Shown: positions 16,124 through 27,429, counted from the first letter of the stretch. The stretch is DNA of 32,418 nt from Cryobacterium inferilacus (GCF_019599185.1 NZ_JAIEUL010000025.1:1-32418), one strand, 5' to 3'. The notes: generated from the sequence alone by a model not told the origin. Numbers and translations: made by a program.

Positions 16124-17119
16124 CTAGCGGCGCGGTCCGAGCAGGCCCAGCCCCTCGACCGCATCGCGTTCTGCGGCGAGTTCGGCCACCGAGGCGTCGA
16201 TCCGTGCCCGGGAGAACGCGTCGATCGACAGGCCGGGCTCGATCACCCAGCTGCCGTCGACGGAGCGCACCGGGTACGACGACACCAGCCCGGCCGGAAC
16301 ACCGTACGACCCGTCGGAGAGCACTCCGGCGCTGGTCCAGTGTGCGCCGGTGCCTCGCACCCAGTCGTGTACGTGGTCGACGGTGGCGCTGGCGGCGGAC
16401 CCCATCGAGGACGCACCCCGAACGGCGATGATCTCGGCGCCGCGGTTGGCCACCCGCGGGATGAACTCGTTCACCAGCCACTCGTCGGTGACCAGTTCCC
16501 GCACCGGGCGGCCGTCGACCGTGGCGTGGGACACATCGGGGTATTGCAGCGCGGAGTGGTTGCCCCAGATGGCCACGCCGGCCACCGCGGTCACCGGCAC
16601 ACTCAGGTGAGCGGCCAGCTGTGCCACGGCGCGGTTGTGGTCCAGCCTGGTGAGCGCCGTGAACCTGTCGGTGGGAACGTCTGGTGCGTGACTCGCGGCG
16701 ACGAGGGCGTTGGTGTTCGCCGGGTTCCCCACCACGACCACCCTCACGTCGTCGGAGGCGCCGGCGTTGATCGCGGCACCCTGCGGGCCGAAGATGCGAG
16801 CGTTGCTGTCGAGCAGGTCCGCGCGTTGCTGGCCGGGTCCACGGGGGCGCGAGCCCACCAGGATGGCGACGTTGACGCCGTCGAATGCCCGCACCGGGTC
16901 ATCCGTCACGGTCACGTCGGTCAGGAGCGGGAAGGCGCTGTCCTGTAGTTCGAAGGCGCTGCCCTCTGCGGCTTGGATGCCGCTCGGGATCTCCAGCAGG
17001 TGCAGCGCGATGGGAACATCAGGACCGAGCAGCTGGCCCGAGGCGATGCGAAACATCAGCGCGTAGCCGATGTTGCCTCCGGCGCCGGTGACGGTGACGT
17101 GTACTCGTTGTCTCTGCAC
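16124..17119 (-). CDS. mdh: Malate dehydrogenase, divergent
   Basis: A 331-residue enzyme of the cytosolic-type MDH group (EC 1.1.1.37), interconverting malate and oxaloacetate with NAD. Motifs: GAGGNIG (dinucleotide loop), [16 protein letters not shown] (substrate loop), [19 protein letters not shown] (catalytic Asp and Arg) and [13 protein letters not shown] (catalytic His). Several positions differ from what is usual in actinobacterial MDH: GAGGNIG for [18 protein letters not shown] for MELDDCAFPLL and GQQRADLL for GMERADLL. The start is GTG, and its ribosome site AGGA overlaps the stop codon region of yaaA, so the two are coupled at the end of the minus-strand gene train. A second, more typical mdh elsewhere in the genome is possible. 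Confidence 0.93.
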   Translation of the reverse strand: MQRQRVHVTVTGAGGNIGYALMFRIASGQLLGPDVPIALHLLEIPSGIQAAEGSAFELQDSAFPLLTDVTVTDDPVRAFDGVNVAILVGSRPRGPGQQRADLLDSNARIFGPQGAAINAGASDDVRVVVVGNPANTNALVAASHAPDVPTDRFTALTRLDHNRAVAQLAAHLSVPVTAVAGVAIWGNHSALQYPDVSHATVDGRPVRELVTDEWLVNEFIPRVANRGAEIIAVRGASSMGSAASATVDHVHDWVRGTGAHWTSAGVLSDGSYGVPAGLVSSYPVRSVDGSWVIEPGLSIDAFSRARIDASVAELAAERDAVEGLGLLGPRR

Positions 17120-17128
17120 GAGTTCATC

Positions 17129-17899
17129 CTAAGGGTGGGGCGCCACCACGAGTTCGAGTTCGCCTGCGACTGAGGGGCGCAGAGTGAAGCCGGCGGTGGG
17201 CGCCCAGGCGAGCAGCTCGTGCACGGTGCGGAAGGTCTGCCCGTTCTGCAGCAGTGCCCGGGTGAACTCGCCCTTGGCCTTCTTGTTGAAGTGGTTGAGC
17301 GCGCGGGTGCGACCGTCTGCGCTCTCGGTCACGACGCGGAGGAAGAACCGGTGCGGATGCGCGCCCGCCGGCCCGAGCGACACGTAGCCCTCCGAGCGCA
17401 GGTCCAGGAGCAACGCGCCGGAGCCGTCGTCCGCGGAGGCCTCCAGCGCCGCGGACACGTCTGCCGCCCAGTGTTTCTTGAGCGGCAGGCCGGGCAGCCT
17501 GGAGTCGTGTGAGAGCCGGTATGCCGGCACAAGGTCGAGCCCTCCGACGGGGCCCAGTAGCGCGGAATGCACCAGCAGGTGCCGGCCGGCGAAGGCCCGT
17601 GCATCCGGGGACAGGCTCTGGGCGTCCAGAGCGTCGTAAAGCACCCCGGTGTACCGGTCGATGACCGGGGTGGTCGGCGAGGTCAGCAGGGCAGCGTTGC
17701 GGTCGATCTCGGCCAGCTGGGTGCGGCCGAGTTTCAGGGCGCGCACCGTTGCATCCGCGTCGGCGGCCAACGCGGTGAGGGCGTTGGTGAGCACCCTGCG
17801 GCGGGCGGCCAACGCGGGGAACGCCAGGGCCTCCAGTGCCAGGGGCATGAAAACGCCGCCGGAGCGTTTAGTCTCCGACGGCGGTATCAGTACAAACAC
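17129..17899 (-). CDS. yaaA: YaaA family (peroxide stress) protein
   Basis: A 256-residue cytoplasmic protein of the UPF0246/DUF328 family; the E. coli member lowers intracellular free iron and protects DNA during peroxide stress. Key motifs are VLIPPSETKRSGG at the very N-terminus, RYTGVLYDALDAQSL, LVHSALLGPVGGLDLVPAYRL and HFNKKAKGEFTR near the C-terminus. The GTG at 17899 is selected because the conserved PPSETK begins a few codons later and AGGA lies about 6 nt upstream; the next ATG (17847) would delete that motif. It lies 23 nt after atpC, and a terminator-like hairpin falls inside its first codons. Its end overlaps the mdh ribosome site. Confidence 0.9.
   Translation of the reverse strand: MFVLIPPSETKRSGGVFMPLALEALAFPALAARRRVLTNALTALAADADATVRALKLGRTQLAEIDRNAALLTSPTTPVIDRYTGVLYDALDAQSLSPDARAFAGRHLLVHSALLGPVGGLDLVPAYRLSHDSRLPGLPLKKHWAADVSAALEASADDGSGALLLDLRSEGYVSLGPAGAHPHRFFLRVVTESADGRTRALNHFNKKAKGEFTRALLQNGQTFRTVHELLAWAPTAGFTLRPSVAGELELVVAPHP
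17850..17883 (-). terminator. Terminator-like hairpin inside yaaA, downstream of atpC
   Basis: On the minus strand CGCCGTCGGAG (17883-17873) pairs with CTCCGGCGGCG (17864-17854), 11 bp with one wobble, around an 8-nt loop; TTTT follows at 17853-17850. Form and position fit an intrinsic terminator for the atp operon, yet the sequence also encodes the conserved PPSETKRSGG of YaaA. Confidence 0.55.
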
Positions 17900-17922
17900 G
17901 TGTGTCCTAAATGAGGCAGCGC

Positions 17923-18189
17923 CTAGACGAGAGCGGCGCGACGGGCGACGACGGAAACGATGTCGTTGTCCACGGACAGGAATCCGTCCTCGGCCTCGGC
18001 GACAATCTTGCTGCCGTCGAGCAGCGTGATGCGCACCTCTCCGCTGGAGAGGATGGCCAGCAACGGCTCGTGGCCGACGAGAAGACCGATCTCGCCTTCC
18101 ACGGTGCGTGCAACGACCATGGACGCCTCGCCGGACCAGACCTGCTGGTCCGCCGAGACGAGAGTCACGGTGAGCGAAGCCGAAGCCAT
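17923..18189 (-). CDS. atpC: ATP synthase epsilon subunit, short form
   Basis: An 88-residue F1 epsilon subunit. It holds the N-terminal beta-sandwich that contacts gamma and the c-ring (LTVTLVSADQQVWSGEA, EGEIGLLVGHEPLLAIL, SGEVRIT), but ends after VARRAALV. The C-terminal two-helix domain (about 45 residues in E. coli and Bacillus) that can insert into F1 and inhibit ATP hydrolysis is absent. Short epsilon proteins occur in other Microbacteriaceae, so this is probably natural rather than a truncation. ATG 18189 is chosen from family fit; it is 2 nt after the atpD stop. It is the last ATP synthase gene. Confidence 0.95.
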   Translation of the reverse strand: MASASLTVTLVSADQQVWSGEASMVVARTVEGEIGLLVGHEPLLAILSSGEVRITLLDGSKIVAEAEDGFLSVDNDIVSVVARRAALV

Positions 18190-18191
18190 GC

Positions 18192-20572
<2,381 letters not shown>

Positions 20573-20619
20573 GTGTCTCCTGTGCTTGCTTAGATATCGT
20601 GTCGATGAGTGTCAAGAAC

Positions 20620-20652
20620 CCGGTTCGAGCTGCTCAGGGCAGCTCGAACCGG
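20620..20652 (-). other. Perfect 14-bp stem-loop between atpA and atpG
   Basis: CCGGTTCGAGCTGC (20620-20633) and GCAGCTCGAACCGG (20639-20652) are perfect complements around a 5-nt loop, beginning 9 nt after the atpA stop. No run of T follows on the minus strand, so it is not a standard intrinsic terminator. It may be an mRNA processing or stability element, or a partial attenuator. A TTGACA (20615-20610) follows in the direction of transcription. Confidence 0.85.
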
Positions 20653-20661
20653 ACGGCGCGA

Positions 20662-22299
20662 TCAGCGCTTGTGCTTGACGATCTTTTCCTGGTTGACGTC
20701 TTCTTCCTTGGTTGCGACGAACTCTTCGCGGCCGACGGAAGCCAGCGGCTTGCCCTCACCGGTCTGGAATTCGCGCTTGAAGGTGTCGACGGCCGAGGTG
20801 AGCTCGGTGACGGTGTCGTCCGAGAGCACGTTCGTCTCGCGCAGGGTCGTGAGGATGCCGGTGTTGCGGGCCAGGTAGTCGAGCAGTTCGCGCTCGAACC
20901 GCAGGATGTCTTCGAGGGGAACCTCGTCGAGCTTGCCGTTGGTGCCGGCCCAGATCGAGACGACCTGGTCTTCGACCGGGTACGGCGAGTACTGCGGCTG
21001 CTTGAGCAGTTCGGTCAGGCGGGCGCCGCGAGCAAGCTGGCGACGGCTGGCCGGGTCGAGGTCCGAAGCGAACATCGAGAACGCTTCGAGCGAGCGGTAC
21101 TGCGCGAGTTCGAGCTTGAGGGTACCGGAGACCTTCTTGATCGACTTGACCTGAGCGTCACCACCGACTCGGGAGACCGAGATTCCCACGTCGACAGCGG
21201 GGCGCTGGTTGGCGTTGAAGAGGTCGGACTGCAGGAAGATCTGGCCGTCGGTGATCGAGATCACGTTGGTCGGAATGTAGGCCGCAACGTCGTTGGCCTT
21301 GGTCTCGATGATCGGCAGGCCGGTCATGGAGCCGGCGCCGAGCTCGTCGGAGAGCTTGGCACAACGCTCGAGCAGGCGGGAGTGTAGGTAGAACACGTCG
21401 CCGGGGTACGCTTCGCGTCCCGGCGGGCGACGCAGCAAGAGCGATACCGCACGGTAGGCCTCTGCCTGCTTGGACAGGTCATCGAAGATGATCAGAACGT
21501 GCTTGCCGGCGTACATCCAGTGCTGGCCGATGGCAGAGCCGGTGTACGGGGCGAGGTACTTGAAGCCGGCCGGGTCGGAAGCCGGTGCCGCGACGATGGT
21601 GGTGTACTCCATCGCGCCGGCGTCCTCGAGCGCACCCTTCACCGAAGCGATGGTGGAGCCCTTCTGGCCGATGGCGACGTAGATGCAGCGAACCTGCTTG
21701 TTGGTGTCGCCGGACTCCCAGTTGGCCTTCTGGTTGATGATGGTGTCCACCGCGATGGCCGTCTTACCGGTCTGGCGGTCACCGATGATCAGCTGGCGCT
21801 GCCCACGGCCGATCGGGATCATGGCGTCGATGGCCTTGATGCCGGTCTGCATCGGCTCGTGCACGCTCTTGCGGTGCATGACGCCGGGGGCCTGCAGCTC
21901 GAGGGCGCGGCGGCCATCCGTGGCGATCTCACCGAGACCGTCGATGGGGGCGCCGAGCGGGTCGACGACGCGGCCGAGGTAGCCGTCGCCGACGGGTACG
22001 GAGAGAACCTCGCCGGTGCGGTAGACCTCCATGCCTTCGACGATGCCGGCGAACTCGCCGAGGACGACAACACCGATCTCGTCTTCGTCAAGGTTCAGCG
22101 CGAGACCCAGGGTGCCATCGGCGAACTTGATGAGCTCGTTCGCCATGACGCCGGGCAGGCCCTGCACGTGAGCGATACCGTCGCCGGCCGTGGTGACATA
22201 GCCAACCTCGGTCGTTGCGGTCTTGCTCGGCTCGTAGGACTTAACGAAGTCCTGTAGAGCGTTGCGGATCTCATCCGGGCTGATCGTTAGTTCTGCCAT
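20662..22299 (-). CDS. atpA: ATP synthase alpha subunit
   Basis: A 545-residue non-catalytic F1 subunit. It begins [15 protein letters not shown] and contains [17 protein letters not shown], Walker [15 protein letters not shown] (about residue 173), a Walker B-like region [11 protein letters not shown] and the conserved [10 protein letters not shown]. The C-terminal tail ([21 protein letters not shown]) is the longer charged extension typical of actinobacterial alpha subunits. Two ATGs are adjacent (22302 and 22299); the second is chosen because its distance from the AAGGGA ribosome site is closer to optimal. The ribosome site is preceded by a small hairpin (22313-22328). Confidence 0.98.
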   Translation of the reverse strand: MAELTISPDEIRNALQDFVKSYEPSKTATTEVGYVTTAGDGIAHVQGLPGVMANELIKFADGTLGLALNLDEDEIGVVVLGEFAGIVEGMEVYRTGEVLSVPVGDGYLGRVVDPLGAPIDGLGEIATDGRRALELQAPGVMHRKSVHEPMQTGIKAIDAMIPIGRGQRQLIIGDRQTGKTAIAVDTIINQKANWESGDTNKQVRCIYVAIGQKGSTIASVKGALEDAGAMEYTTIVAAPASDPAGFKYLAPYTGSAIGQHWMYAGKHVLIIFDDLSKQAEAYRAVSLLLRRPPGREAYPGDVFYLHSRLLERCAKLSDELGAGSMTGLPIIETKANDVAAYIPTNVISITDGQIFLQSDLFNANQRPAVDVGISVSRVGGDAQVKSIKKVSGTLKLELAQYRSLEAFSMFASDLDPASRRQLARGARLTELLKQPQYSPYPVEDQVVSIWAGTNGKLDEVPLEDILRFERELLDYLARNTGILTTLRETNVLSDDTVTELTSAVDTFKREFQTGEGKPLASVGREEFVATKEEDVNQEKIVKHKR

Positions 22300-22312
22300 C
22301 ATCTTCCCTTTT

Positions 22313-22328
22313 CTGTACAGCAGTACAG
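22313..22328 (-). other. Small hairpin before the atpA ribosome site
   Basis: CTGTAC and GTACAG pair around TGCT on the minus strand, a few bases upstream of AAGGGAAG. It may tune atpA initiation; the stem is only 6 bp. Confidence 0.4.
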
Positions 22329-22387
22329 GCTTCGTCTGTTCGACACGTTACCGTCTCGAGGTTTGTGTGTTCTGGGAGATCCGAAGA

Positions 22388-23185
22388 TCAACCAGCAAGC
22401 TGCAGTCTCAGGTCGCTGAGACGAGTGGCGACGCTGCCGTCAATGACGTCATCGCCGATCTGTACTTTCGCGCCACCGACCACGGATGGGTCGATGACCT
22501 GGTTGACCGCGACACTGCGTCCGTACCGGGTCGCCAGCGCCGCCGTGAGGCGGTCGAGCTGCCCGGGCTGCATGGGTGCCGCCGAGGTGACGGTCGCGAT
22601 GATGCGGCCGGCCTGATCGGCGACGATGGTCGCCGCAAAGGTAAGCAGTTCACCGATGCGACGGCCGCGAGGCTGCTGCACGAGGTGGCGAACGATCACC
22701 AGGGTCTGCGGTGAGACTTTGCCGGCCAGCAGAGCCTCAATGAGGCCGACCTTGGCCGAAACCAGGCCGAGCTTGCTGGTCAGCGCCAACTCCAGCTCTG
22801 CGTCTGAAGAGACAGCAGCGCCGAAGCCGAAAAGCTCCGAACCGATCGAGACATCCTGGGGAGCAGACGCAGCCGTAACGCGCAACGCCAACTCTTCGAT
22901 GCCGGCCAGAAGATCCTGGTGGCTCGACCAGCGACCGGCCGCGACGGTCACCAGCAGCTCAAGAGCTGCGGGAGTGACCGTGGCGCCGAAGACCGCGCGG
23001 ACGAGCGCGCTCTTGGAGGACTCGTCAGCAGACGAGTCGCCCAAGGCGGCCAGCAGCTGCGAGGAATCTCCGATGACCCGAGCGGCGTCGAACAGGTTTT
23101 CACCCGTAGCCAGATCGGCCCAGTCGGCATGGGCGGCCAAGGCCGCCCGCGACGAGGCCAGGGCTTCTCTGGTAGCGCTTCCCAT
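22388..23185 (-). CDS. atpH: ATP synthase delta subunit
   Basis: A 265-residue F1 peripheral-stalk subunit joining the alpha3beta3 head to the b subunits. The N-terminal helical domain (about residues 1-110) is followed by a central linker and the C-terminal domain with ELLTFAATIVADQAGRIIATVTSA, QLDRLTAAL and the ending VGGAKVQIGDDVIDGSVATRLSDLR, which is the OSCP/delta signature. It is longer than the E. coli protein (177 residues) but usual for Actinobacteria, which have an insertion in the middle. It sits 5 nt after atpF. Confidence 0.96.
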   Translation of the reverse strand: MGSATREALASSRAALAAHADWADLATGENLFDAARVIGDSSQLLAALGDSSADESSKSALVRAVFGATVTPAALELLVTVAAGRWSSHQDLLAGIEELALRVTAASAPQDVSIGSELFGFGAAVSSDAELELALTSKLGLVSAKVGLIEALLAGKVSPQTLVIVRHLVQQPRGRRIGELLTFAATIVADQAGRIIATVTSAAPMQPGQLDRLTAALATRYGRSVAVNQVIDPSVVGGAKVQIGDDVIDGSVATRLSDLRLQLAG

Positions 23186-23190
23186 TTGTC

Positions 23191-23745
23191 TTAGTTCTTC
23201 CCGGCCGAGGGGGCCGCGTTTTCGGAGGATTCGATATCGGCGAGGAACCGGTCGACCATGGCGCTTGCACGCGCATCGTCGTTCAGGCTCTCTCCGATGA
23301 CTCCGGAGGCGAGGTCGATGGCCAGCGAGCCCACTTCACTACGAAGGGACAACACTGCGGCCTGACGCTCTGCTTCGATCTGCACCTTGGCGGTAGCCGT
23401 GATGCGGGCGGCCTCGGATGAGGCCTGCTCGCGGAGTTCCGCGAGGATCTGCTGACCGTCGGCACGTGCCTGCTCACGAATCTGGCCGGCTTCGATGCGT
23501 GCTTCGGCCAGCTGGGCCGTGTACTGCTCTAGGGCAGCTTCGGCCTTGCGCTGGGCGTCGTCTGCCTTGGCAATGTTCCCCTCGATGGCCTCCGCACGGT
23601 CGTCAAGGATCTGACGGAAACGCGGGATCGCGAAGCGTACAAAGAAGACCATGACGACCAGCAGGACAACGAGCGACCAGGTGATGTCGTAGATGGCAGG
23701 AAGAAACGGATTGGTCTCCGCTTCTGCGAGAACGAGCTCAGGCAT
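23191..23745 (-). CDS. atpF: ATP synthase b subunit
   Basis: A 184-residue Fo stator subunit with one N-terminal membrane helix (about residues 17-42, DITWSLVVLLVVMVFFVRFAI) and a long charged Ala/Glu/Arg/Gln-rich coiled coil thereafter, ending in DIESSENAAPSAGKN. PRFRQILDDRAEAIEGNIAKA just after the membrane helix is the family hallmark. ATG 23745 lies 11 nt after atpE. Only one b-type gene is present, so the stalk should be a b2 homodimer. Confidence 0.97.
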   Translation of the reverse strand: MPELVLAEAETNPFLPAIYDITWSLVVLLVVMVFFVRFAIPRFRQILDDRAEAIEGNIAKADDAQRKAEAALEQYTAQLAEARIEAGQIREQARADGQQILAELREQASSEAARITATAKVQIEAERQAAVLSLRSEVGSLAIDLASGVIGESLNDDARASAMVDRFLADIESSENAAPSAGKN

Positions 23746-23756
23746 CGTGGTAATCC

Positions 23757-24035
<279 letters not shown>

Positions 24036-24044
24036 TCAGTTGTG

Positions 24045-24857
24045 TCAGTGCTCTTCAGCCACGGCCTGTTGCACGTACACGGCGGTCAGAAGGGTAAAGA
24101 TGTACGCCTGGAGGATATAGACGGCGAACTCAACGAAGGTGAAGATGAACCCGAAGGCGAGTGTTCCCACGCCGAAGAGTGATGCCCATCCACCCGCAGT
24201 GAAGAAGAAGAAGTTGGTGGCACTGAAGCACAGCACGAGCAAAAGGTGCCCGACCATCATATTGAGCAGAAGTCGCAGGGCCAGCGAGAGCGGGCGCACG
24301 ATGAAGATGTTGATGAACTCGATCGGCGCGAGCAGGATGTAGATCGGCCACGGCACACCGGCGGGGAAGAGTGAGTTCTTGAAGAACTTGCCGGCGCCGA
24401 CGCCCTTGATGCCCGCGTAGATGAAGACGACGTAGGCCACCAGGCCCAGCAGCAGCGGCATCGCGATGATCGAGGTGCCCGAGATGTTCATGAACGGCAC
24501 CACACCGGTGACATTCATGGCCAGGATGCCGAAGAAGAGTCCGGCGAGCAGCGGCAGGTAGCGGCGGCCCATTTCCTTACCCAGGATCTGGTCGGCGATC
24601 TGCACCTGAACGAATCCGAGCGCCAGTTCGGCGATGCTCTGGTTGCGGCCGGGGATGAGGCTGGGCTTACGCAGCGCCAACCAGAAGAGGAGCATCATCA
24701 CGGCGATGGCCACGAGACGGACCAGGATGATGCGGTTGATCTCGAAGGGGGTGCCTTCGAAGAACAGCGCAGGCAGGCCCAGGAACTCGCTGATACCAGG
24801 AGCGTGGAACTCGCCGTCGGAAGCCATCGGAATCAGCAAGTTCGCAGCGGTAATCAC
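24045..24857 (-). CDS. atpB: ATP synthase a subunit
   Basis: The 270-residue proton-channel subunit of Fo. Hydrophobic helices begin near residue 35 (RIILVRLVAIAVMMLLFWLAL). The essential arginine is in LSLALRLLLNMMVGHLLL, and the last helix has FVEFAVYILQAYIFTLLTAVYV. The GTG at 24857 is preferred because AGGAG lies 8 nt upstream and relatives start a similar distance before the FHAP motif; an in-frame upstream extension to 24941 lacks support, and ATG 24827 is another option. A candidate promoter about 100 nt upstream may serve the atpBEFHAGDC block. Confidence 0.96.
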   Translation of the reverse strand: MITAANLLIPMASDGEFHAPGISEFLGLPALFFEGTPFEINRIILVRLVAIAVMMLLFWLALRKPSLIPGRNQSIAELALGFVQVQIADQILGKEMGRRYLPLLAGLFFGILAMNVTGVVPFMNISGTSIIAMPLLLGLVAYVVFIYAGIKGVGAGKFFKNSLFPAGVPWPIYILLAPIEFINIFIVRPLSLALRLLLNMMVGHLLLVLCFSATNFFFFTAGGWASLFGVGTLAFGFIFTFVEFAVYILQAYIFTLLTAVYVQQAVAEEH

Positions 24858-24955
24858 AGCGCTATCTCCTGTTTCTGTGCGGACGCACAAAGGCGACAGT
24901 GGGGGAATATCGGTCAGTGGCTCGGGGGCGCACACTGCCACCTGAGAGTGTTTTC

Positions 24956-24961
24956 ACTTTA
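24956..24961 (-). promoter_or_regulatory. Candidate -10 (TAAAGT) for the atpB-to-atpC block
   Basis: TAAAGT lies in an AT-rich patch in the 138-nt gap between the AtpI-like gene and atpB. A leader of about 90 nt would result. The -35 (TTAGTC, 18 nt upstream) is weak. Confidence 0.35.
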
Positions 24962-24995
24962 TCAACAATCGTTCTCTGTGACTAATCGAGTTCGT

Positions 24996-25508
24996 TCAGT
25001 CGCGGTCGCGGTCGGTTCGTGGGGAGGTTTCGTCGATGGGGGCGGGCAGGGTGACGTTGCTGGCGTAGCCCAGTCGGGAGCGGAAGACAACGATCACATC
25101 GATCAGCATGGTGCCGACCGCGCCGGCGATCACGGTGAGGAAGAGCACCATGGTCTGCACAAAGGGAGCGTCACGCAGCAGGGCGAGGATGACGATGAAG
25201 ACTACGATCTTGAGCAACCACGCCCCCATCACGATGCCGAAGAACGCGGCGATGTCGAACCGCATGGCGCCGATGATGCTCGCGGCGGTGATGGACGCGA
25301 ACAGCACCGCGAGCGCGGTGCCGATCAGGGCGCTGATGAGGCCGTCGGTCGATGCGAAGTAATAGCCGAGTCCGCCGCCGATGACGGCGATGGCGACGGC
25401 GAGCAGGCCGGTGTACTTGAGGACCTCGGTGAGGATCTTCTTGGCGTCGACCGGAGTCGTGCGCGGCGGCGCGACCGGCTTGTCTGAGGGAAGGGGTGCG
25501 GTGGTCAT
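24996..25508 (-). CDS. AtpI-like membrane protein
   Basis: A 170-residue protein with four hydrophobic segments (about residues 32-55, 58-80, 86-112, 118-140) between a Pro/Thr-rich N-terminus and a charged, Asp/Arg-rich C-terminus. It occupies the position of atpI (uncI) directly before atpB in many bacteria. AtpI-type proteins are thought to assist c-ring assembly or magnesium supply; sequence similarity is too weak to see directly, so this is positional inference. Its ATG overlaps the WecA-like stop by 4 nt, so it is coupled to the upstream gene rather than to atpB. Confidence 0.82.
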   Translation of the reverse strand: MTTAPLPSDKPVAPPRTTPVDAKKILTEVLKYTGLLAVAIAVIGGGLGYYFASTDGLISALIGTALAVLFASITAASIIGAMRFDIAAFFGIVMGAWLLKIVVFIVILALLRDAPFVQTMVLFLTVIAGAVGTMLIDVIVVFRSRLGYASNVTLPAPIDETSPRTDRDRD

Positions 25509-26731
25509 GCGGGCTCCTTGGCGTCTGACGCCTCGTCGAGGGGATCAAGTCGGGCAATGGTGGCGACGCCAACGGCGCCGGTCACCGGGGCGAGCTGGCT
25601 CGCGGCCTCGATGGCCTTGCGGCGGCTGAGCGGGGCGAGCGTCACGACGGTGCAGATGACCAGGGAGGTCACCAGGAAGACGGTGGCCCATCCGCTGGGC
25701 AGACCGAAGAACACCGGCAGCACGTAGTACAGCAGGCAGCCGATCGAGGCTGCGGCGGTCCACGCGTAGAAGATCAGCACGGCGTGCAGGTGCGAGTGTC
25801 CCATATCGAGCAGCCGGTGATGCAGGTGCTTGCGGTCGGCGCTGAACGGGGATTTACCCGCTCGCACCCGCCGGAACACGGCCAGGCCGAAGTCGAGCAG
25901 GGGGATGATGAGGATCGCCACCGGCAGGATCAGCGGGATGAACGCGGGGAACAGCTGGGCCCGGTTGATGGCTGTGGGGTCGATCTGACCGGTGATGGCG
26001 ATCGCGGAGGTGGCCATCAGCAGGCCCACCAGCAGGGCGCCGGCGTCGCCCATGAACATCTTCGCCGGACGCCAGTTCACCGGCAGGAAACCGATGCAGG
26101 CGCCGACGAGGATCGCGGCGATCAGGGAGGCCAGGTTGAAGTAGTTGGTGGGTGACGTGTCCCGCACCAGCAGATAGCTGTAGATGAAGAACACGCCGTT
26201 GGCGATCAGGGCCACTCCGGCGACGAGACCGTCGAGGCCGTCGATGAAGTTGATCATGTTCATCACGATGACGATGGCCATCACCGTGATCACGATGGAC
26301 ATCCAGGAGGAGCCGACGGTGAGGCCGCCGATGGGCAGGGAGAAGACCTGCACGCCCTGCCAGGCGACCAGGCCAGCGGCGATGAACTGGCCGAGCAGTT
26401 TGGTCATCCAGTCGAGGTCCCAGATGTCGTCGGCCACGCCCAGCAGCACGATCAGCAGCGCCGCGCCGAGAATGGCCATGATCTGGTGCGGGTCGGCGAA
26501 GATCAGGCGCAGCGGGGCGAACTGCGACGCCACGAGGTAGGACACCCCGAAGGCCACGAGGATGCCGAGGAACATGGCGATGCCGCCCAGCCGAGGGGTG
26601 GGCCTGGTGTGCACGTCGCGTTCGCGGATCTTGGGGTAGAGCCGGTACTTGTGGGTGAGTTTGAGCACCACCAGCGACATCAGGTAGGTCACCACCGCCG
26701 AGACCAGGGCGAGGAGGACGAAGAGGGTCAT
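25505..26731 (-). CDS. WecA/TagO-like polyprenyl-phosphate sugar-1-phosphate transferase
   Basis: A 408-residue integral membrane enzyme with about 10-11 helices that transfers GlcNAc-1-phosphate (or a related sugar) from UDP-sugar to undecaprenyl/decaprenyl phosphate, the first lipid-linked step of cell-wall polymer assembly. Motifs: PRLGGIAMFLGIL, LLGVADDIWDLDW (catalytic DD), MNMINFIDGLDGLVAG (Asp-rich motif), FMGDAGALLVGLL and KHLHHRLLDMGHSH (His-rich loop). ATG 26731 overlaps the sua5 stop by 4 nt. Placement between sua5 and atpB is common in Actinobacteria. Confidence 0.94.
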   Translation of the reverse strand: MTLFVLLALVSAVVTYLMSLVVLKLTHKYRLYPKIRERDVHTRPTPRLGGIAMFLGILVAFGVSYLVASQFAPLRLIFADPHQIMAILGAALLIVLLGVADDIWDLDWMTKLLGQFIAAGLVAWQGVQVFSLPIGGLTVGSSWMSIVITVMAIVIVMNMINFIDGLDGLVAGVALIANGVFFIYSYLLVRDTSPTNYFNLASLIAAILVGACIGFLPVNWRPAKMFMGDAGALLVGLLMATSAIAITGQIDPTAINRAQLFPAFIPLILPVAILIIPLLDFGLAVFRRVRAGKSPFSADRKHLHHRLLDMGHSHLHAVLIFYAWTAAASIGCLLYYVLPVFFGLPSGWATVFLVTSLVICTVVTLAPLSRRKAIEAASQLAPVTGAVGVATIARLDPLDEASDAKEPA

Positions 26732-27429
26732 CGGCTGGCTTCCGGAGCGAGGGCCTGACCGATCACGGCCTCGATGTCGGTGCGGGAGATGACGCCGTTG
26801 CGCACGATCACGAGCAGGCCTCCGTTGGAGTCGAAGCCGGTGGCGTCGATGATCGTGGAGGAGGTGTCGCCGGCGCGGTCGCCGATCGGCTCGTAGTCCA
26901 GGCCAGCCACTCCCCCGTCGAGGTAGACGGCGACGCTGATTCCGAGCATGTCCTCCGCTCCGATGACGTCGATGGCCGACGGAAGCCCGGTGGTGTTGGC
27001 GCTGGAGACGGCGAGCGGGCCGGTCTCGGCGAGCAGGTCGAGGGCCACCGGGTTGCGCGGCATCCGCAGGGCGACGGTGCCCTGGGTCTCGCCGAGGTCC
27101 CACACCAGTGACGGTTGGGCGTTGAGGATGACGGTGAGACCGCCGGGCCAGAAGGCGGCGACGAGGTCCCGCACGGGCTGCGGCACGTTCTCGGCGAGGG
27201 CGTCGAGGGTGGGGATGCCGGGAACGAGCACGGGGGGCGGTGACTGCCGGACGCGGCCCTTGGCATCCAGCAGCTTCTGCACGGCACCGGGGTTGAAGGC
27301 GTCTGCGGCGAGGCCGTACACGGTGTCGGTGGGGATGACAACGAGCGCGCCCCGGCCGATTGCCGCGCGTGCCAGTCGCATGCCGGTCGCGTATTCCTCG
27401 TCGACCGAGCAGTCATAGATACGTGTCAT
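26728..27429 (-). CDS. L-threonylcarbamoyladenylate synthase (Sua5/YrdC/YwlC)
   Basis: A 233-residue enzyme that makes threonylcarbamoyl-AMP from threonine, bicarbonate and ATP for t6A modification of tRNAs. The YrdC core has GALVVIPTDTVYGLAADAFN, LLDAKGRVRQSPPPVLVP, FWPGGLTVIL and VALRMPRNPVAL, followed by GPLAVSSANTTG with the conserved SSAN. The C-terminal 45 residues continue the fold without the extra Sua5 domain, so it is the short form. The ATG at 27429 matches the family start. It lies 71 nt after prmC and is coupled to the downstream WecA-like gene. Confidence 0.94.
   Translation of the reverse strand: MTRIYDCSVDEEYATGMRLARAAIGRGALVVIPTDTVYGLAADAFNPGAVQKLLDAKGRVRQSPPPVLVPGIPTLDALAENVPQPVRDLVAAFWPGGLTVILNAQPSLVWDLGETQGTVALRMPRNPVALDLLAETGPLAVSSANTTGLPSAIDVIGAEDMLGISVAVYLDGGVAGLDYEPIGDRAGDTSSTIIDATGFDSNGGLLVIVRNGVISRTDIEAVIGQALAPEASR

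Noticed and set aside
24858..24995. Riboswitch in the leader of atpB
   Set aside because: Only a 5-bp ACACT/AGTGT pairing is visible; no known aptamer core is recognisable.
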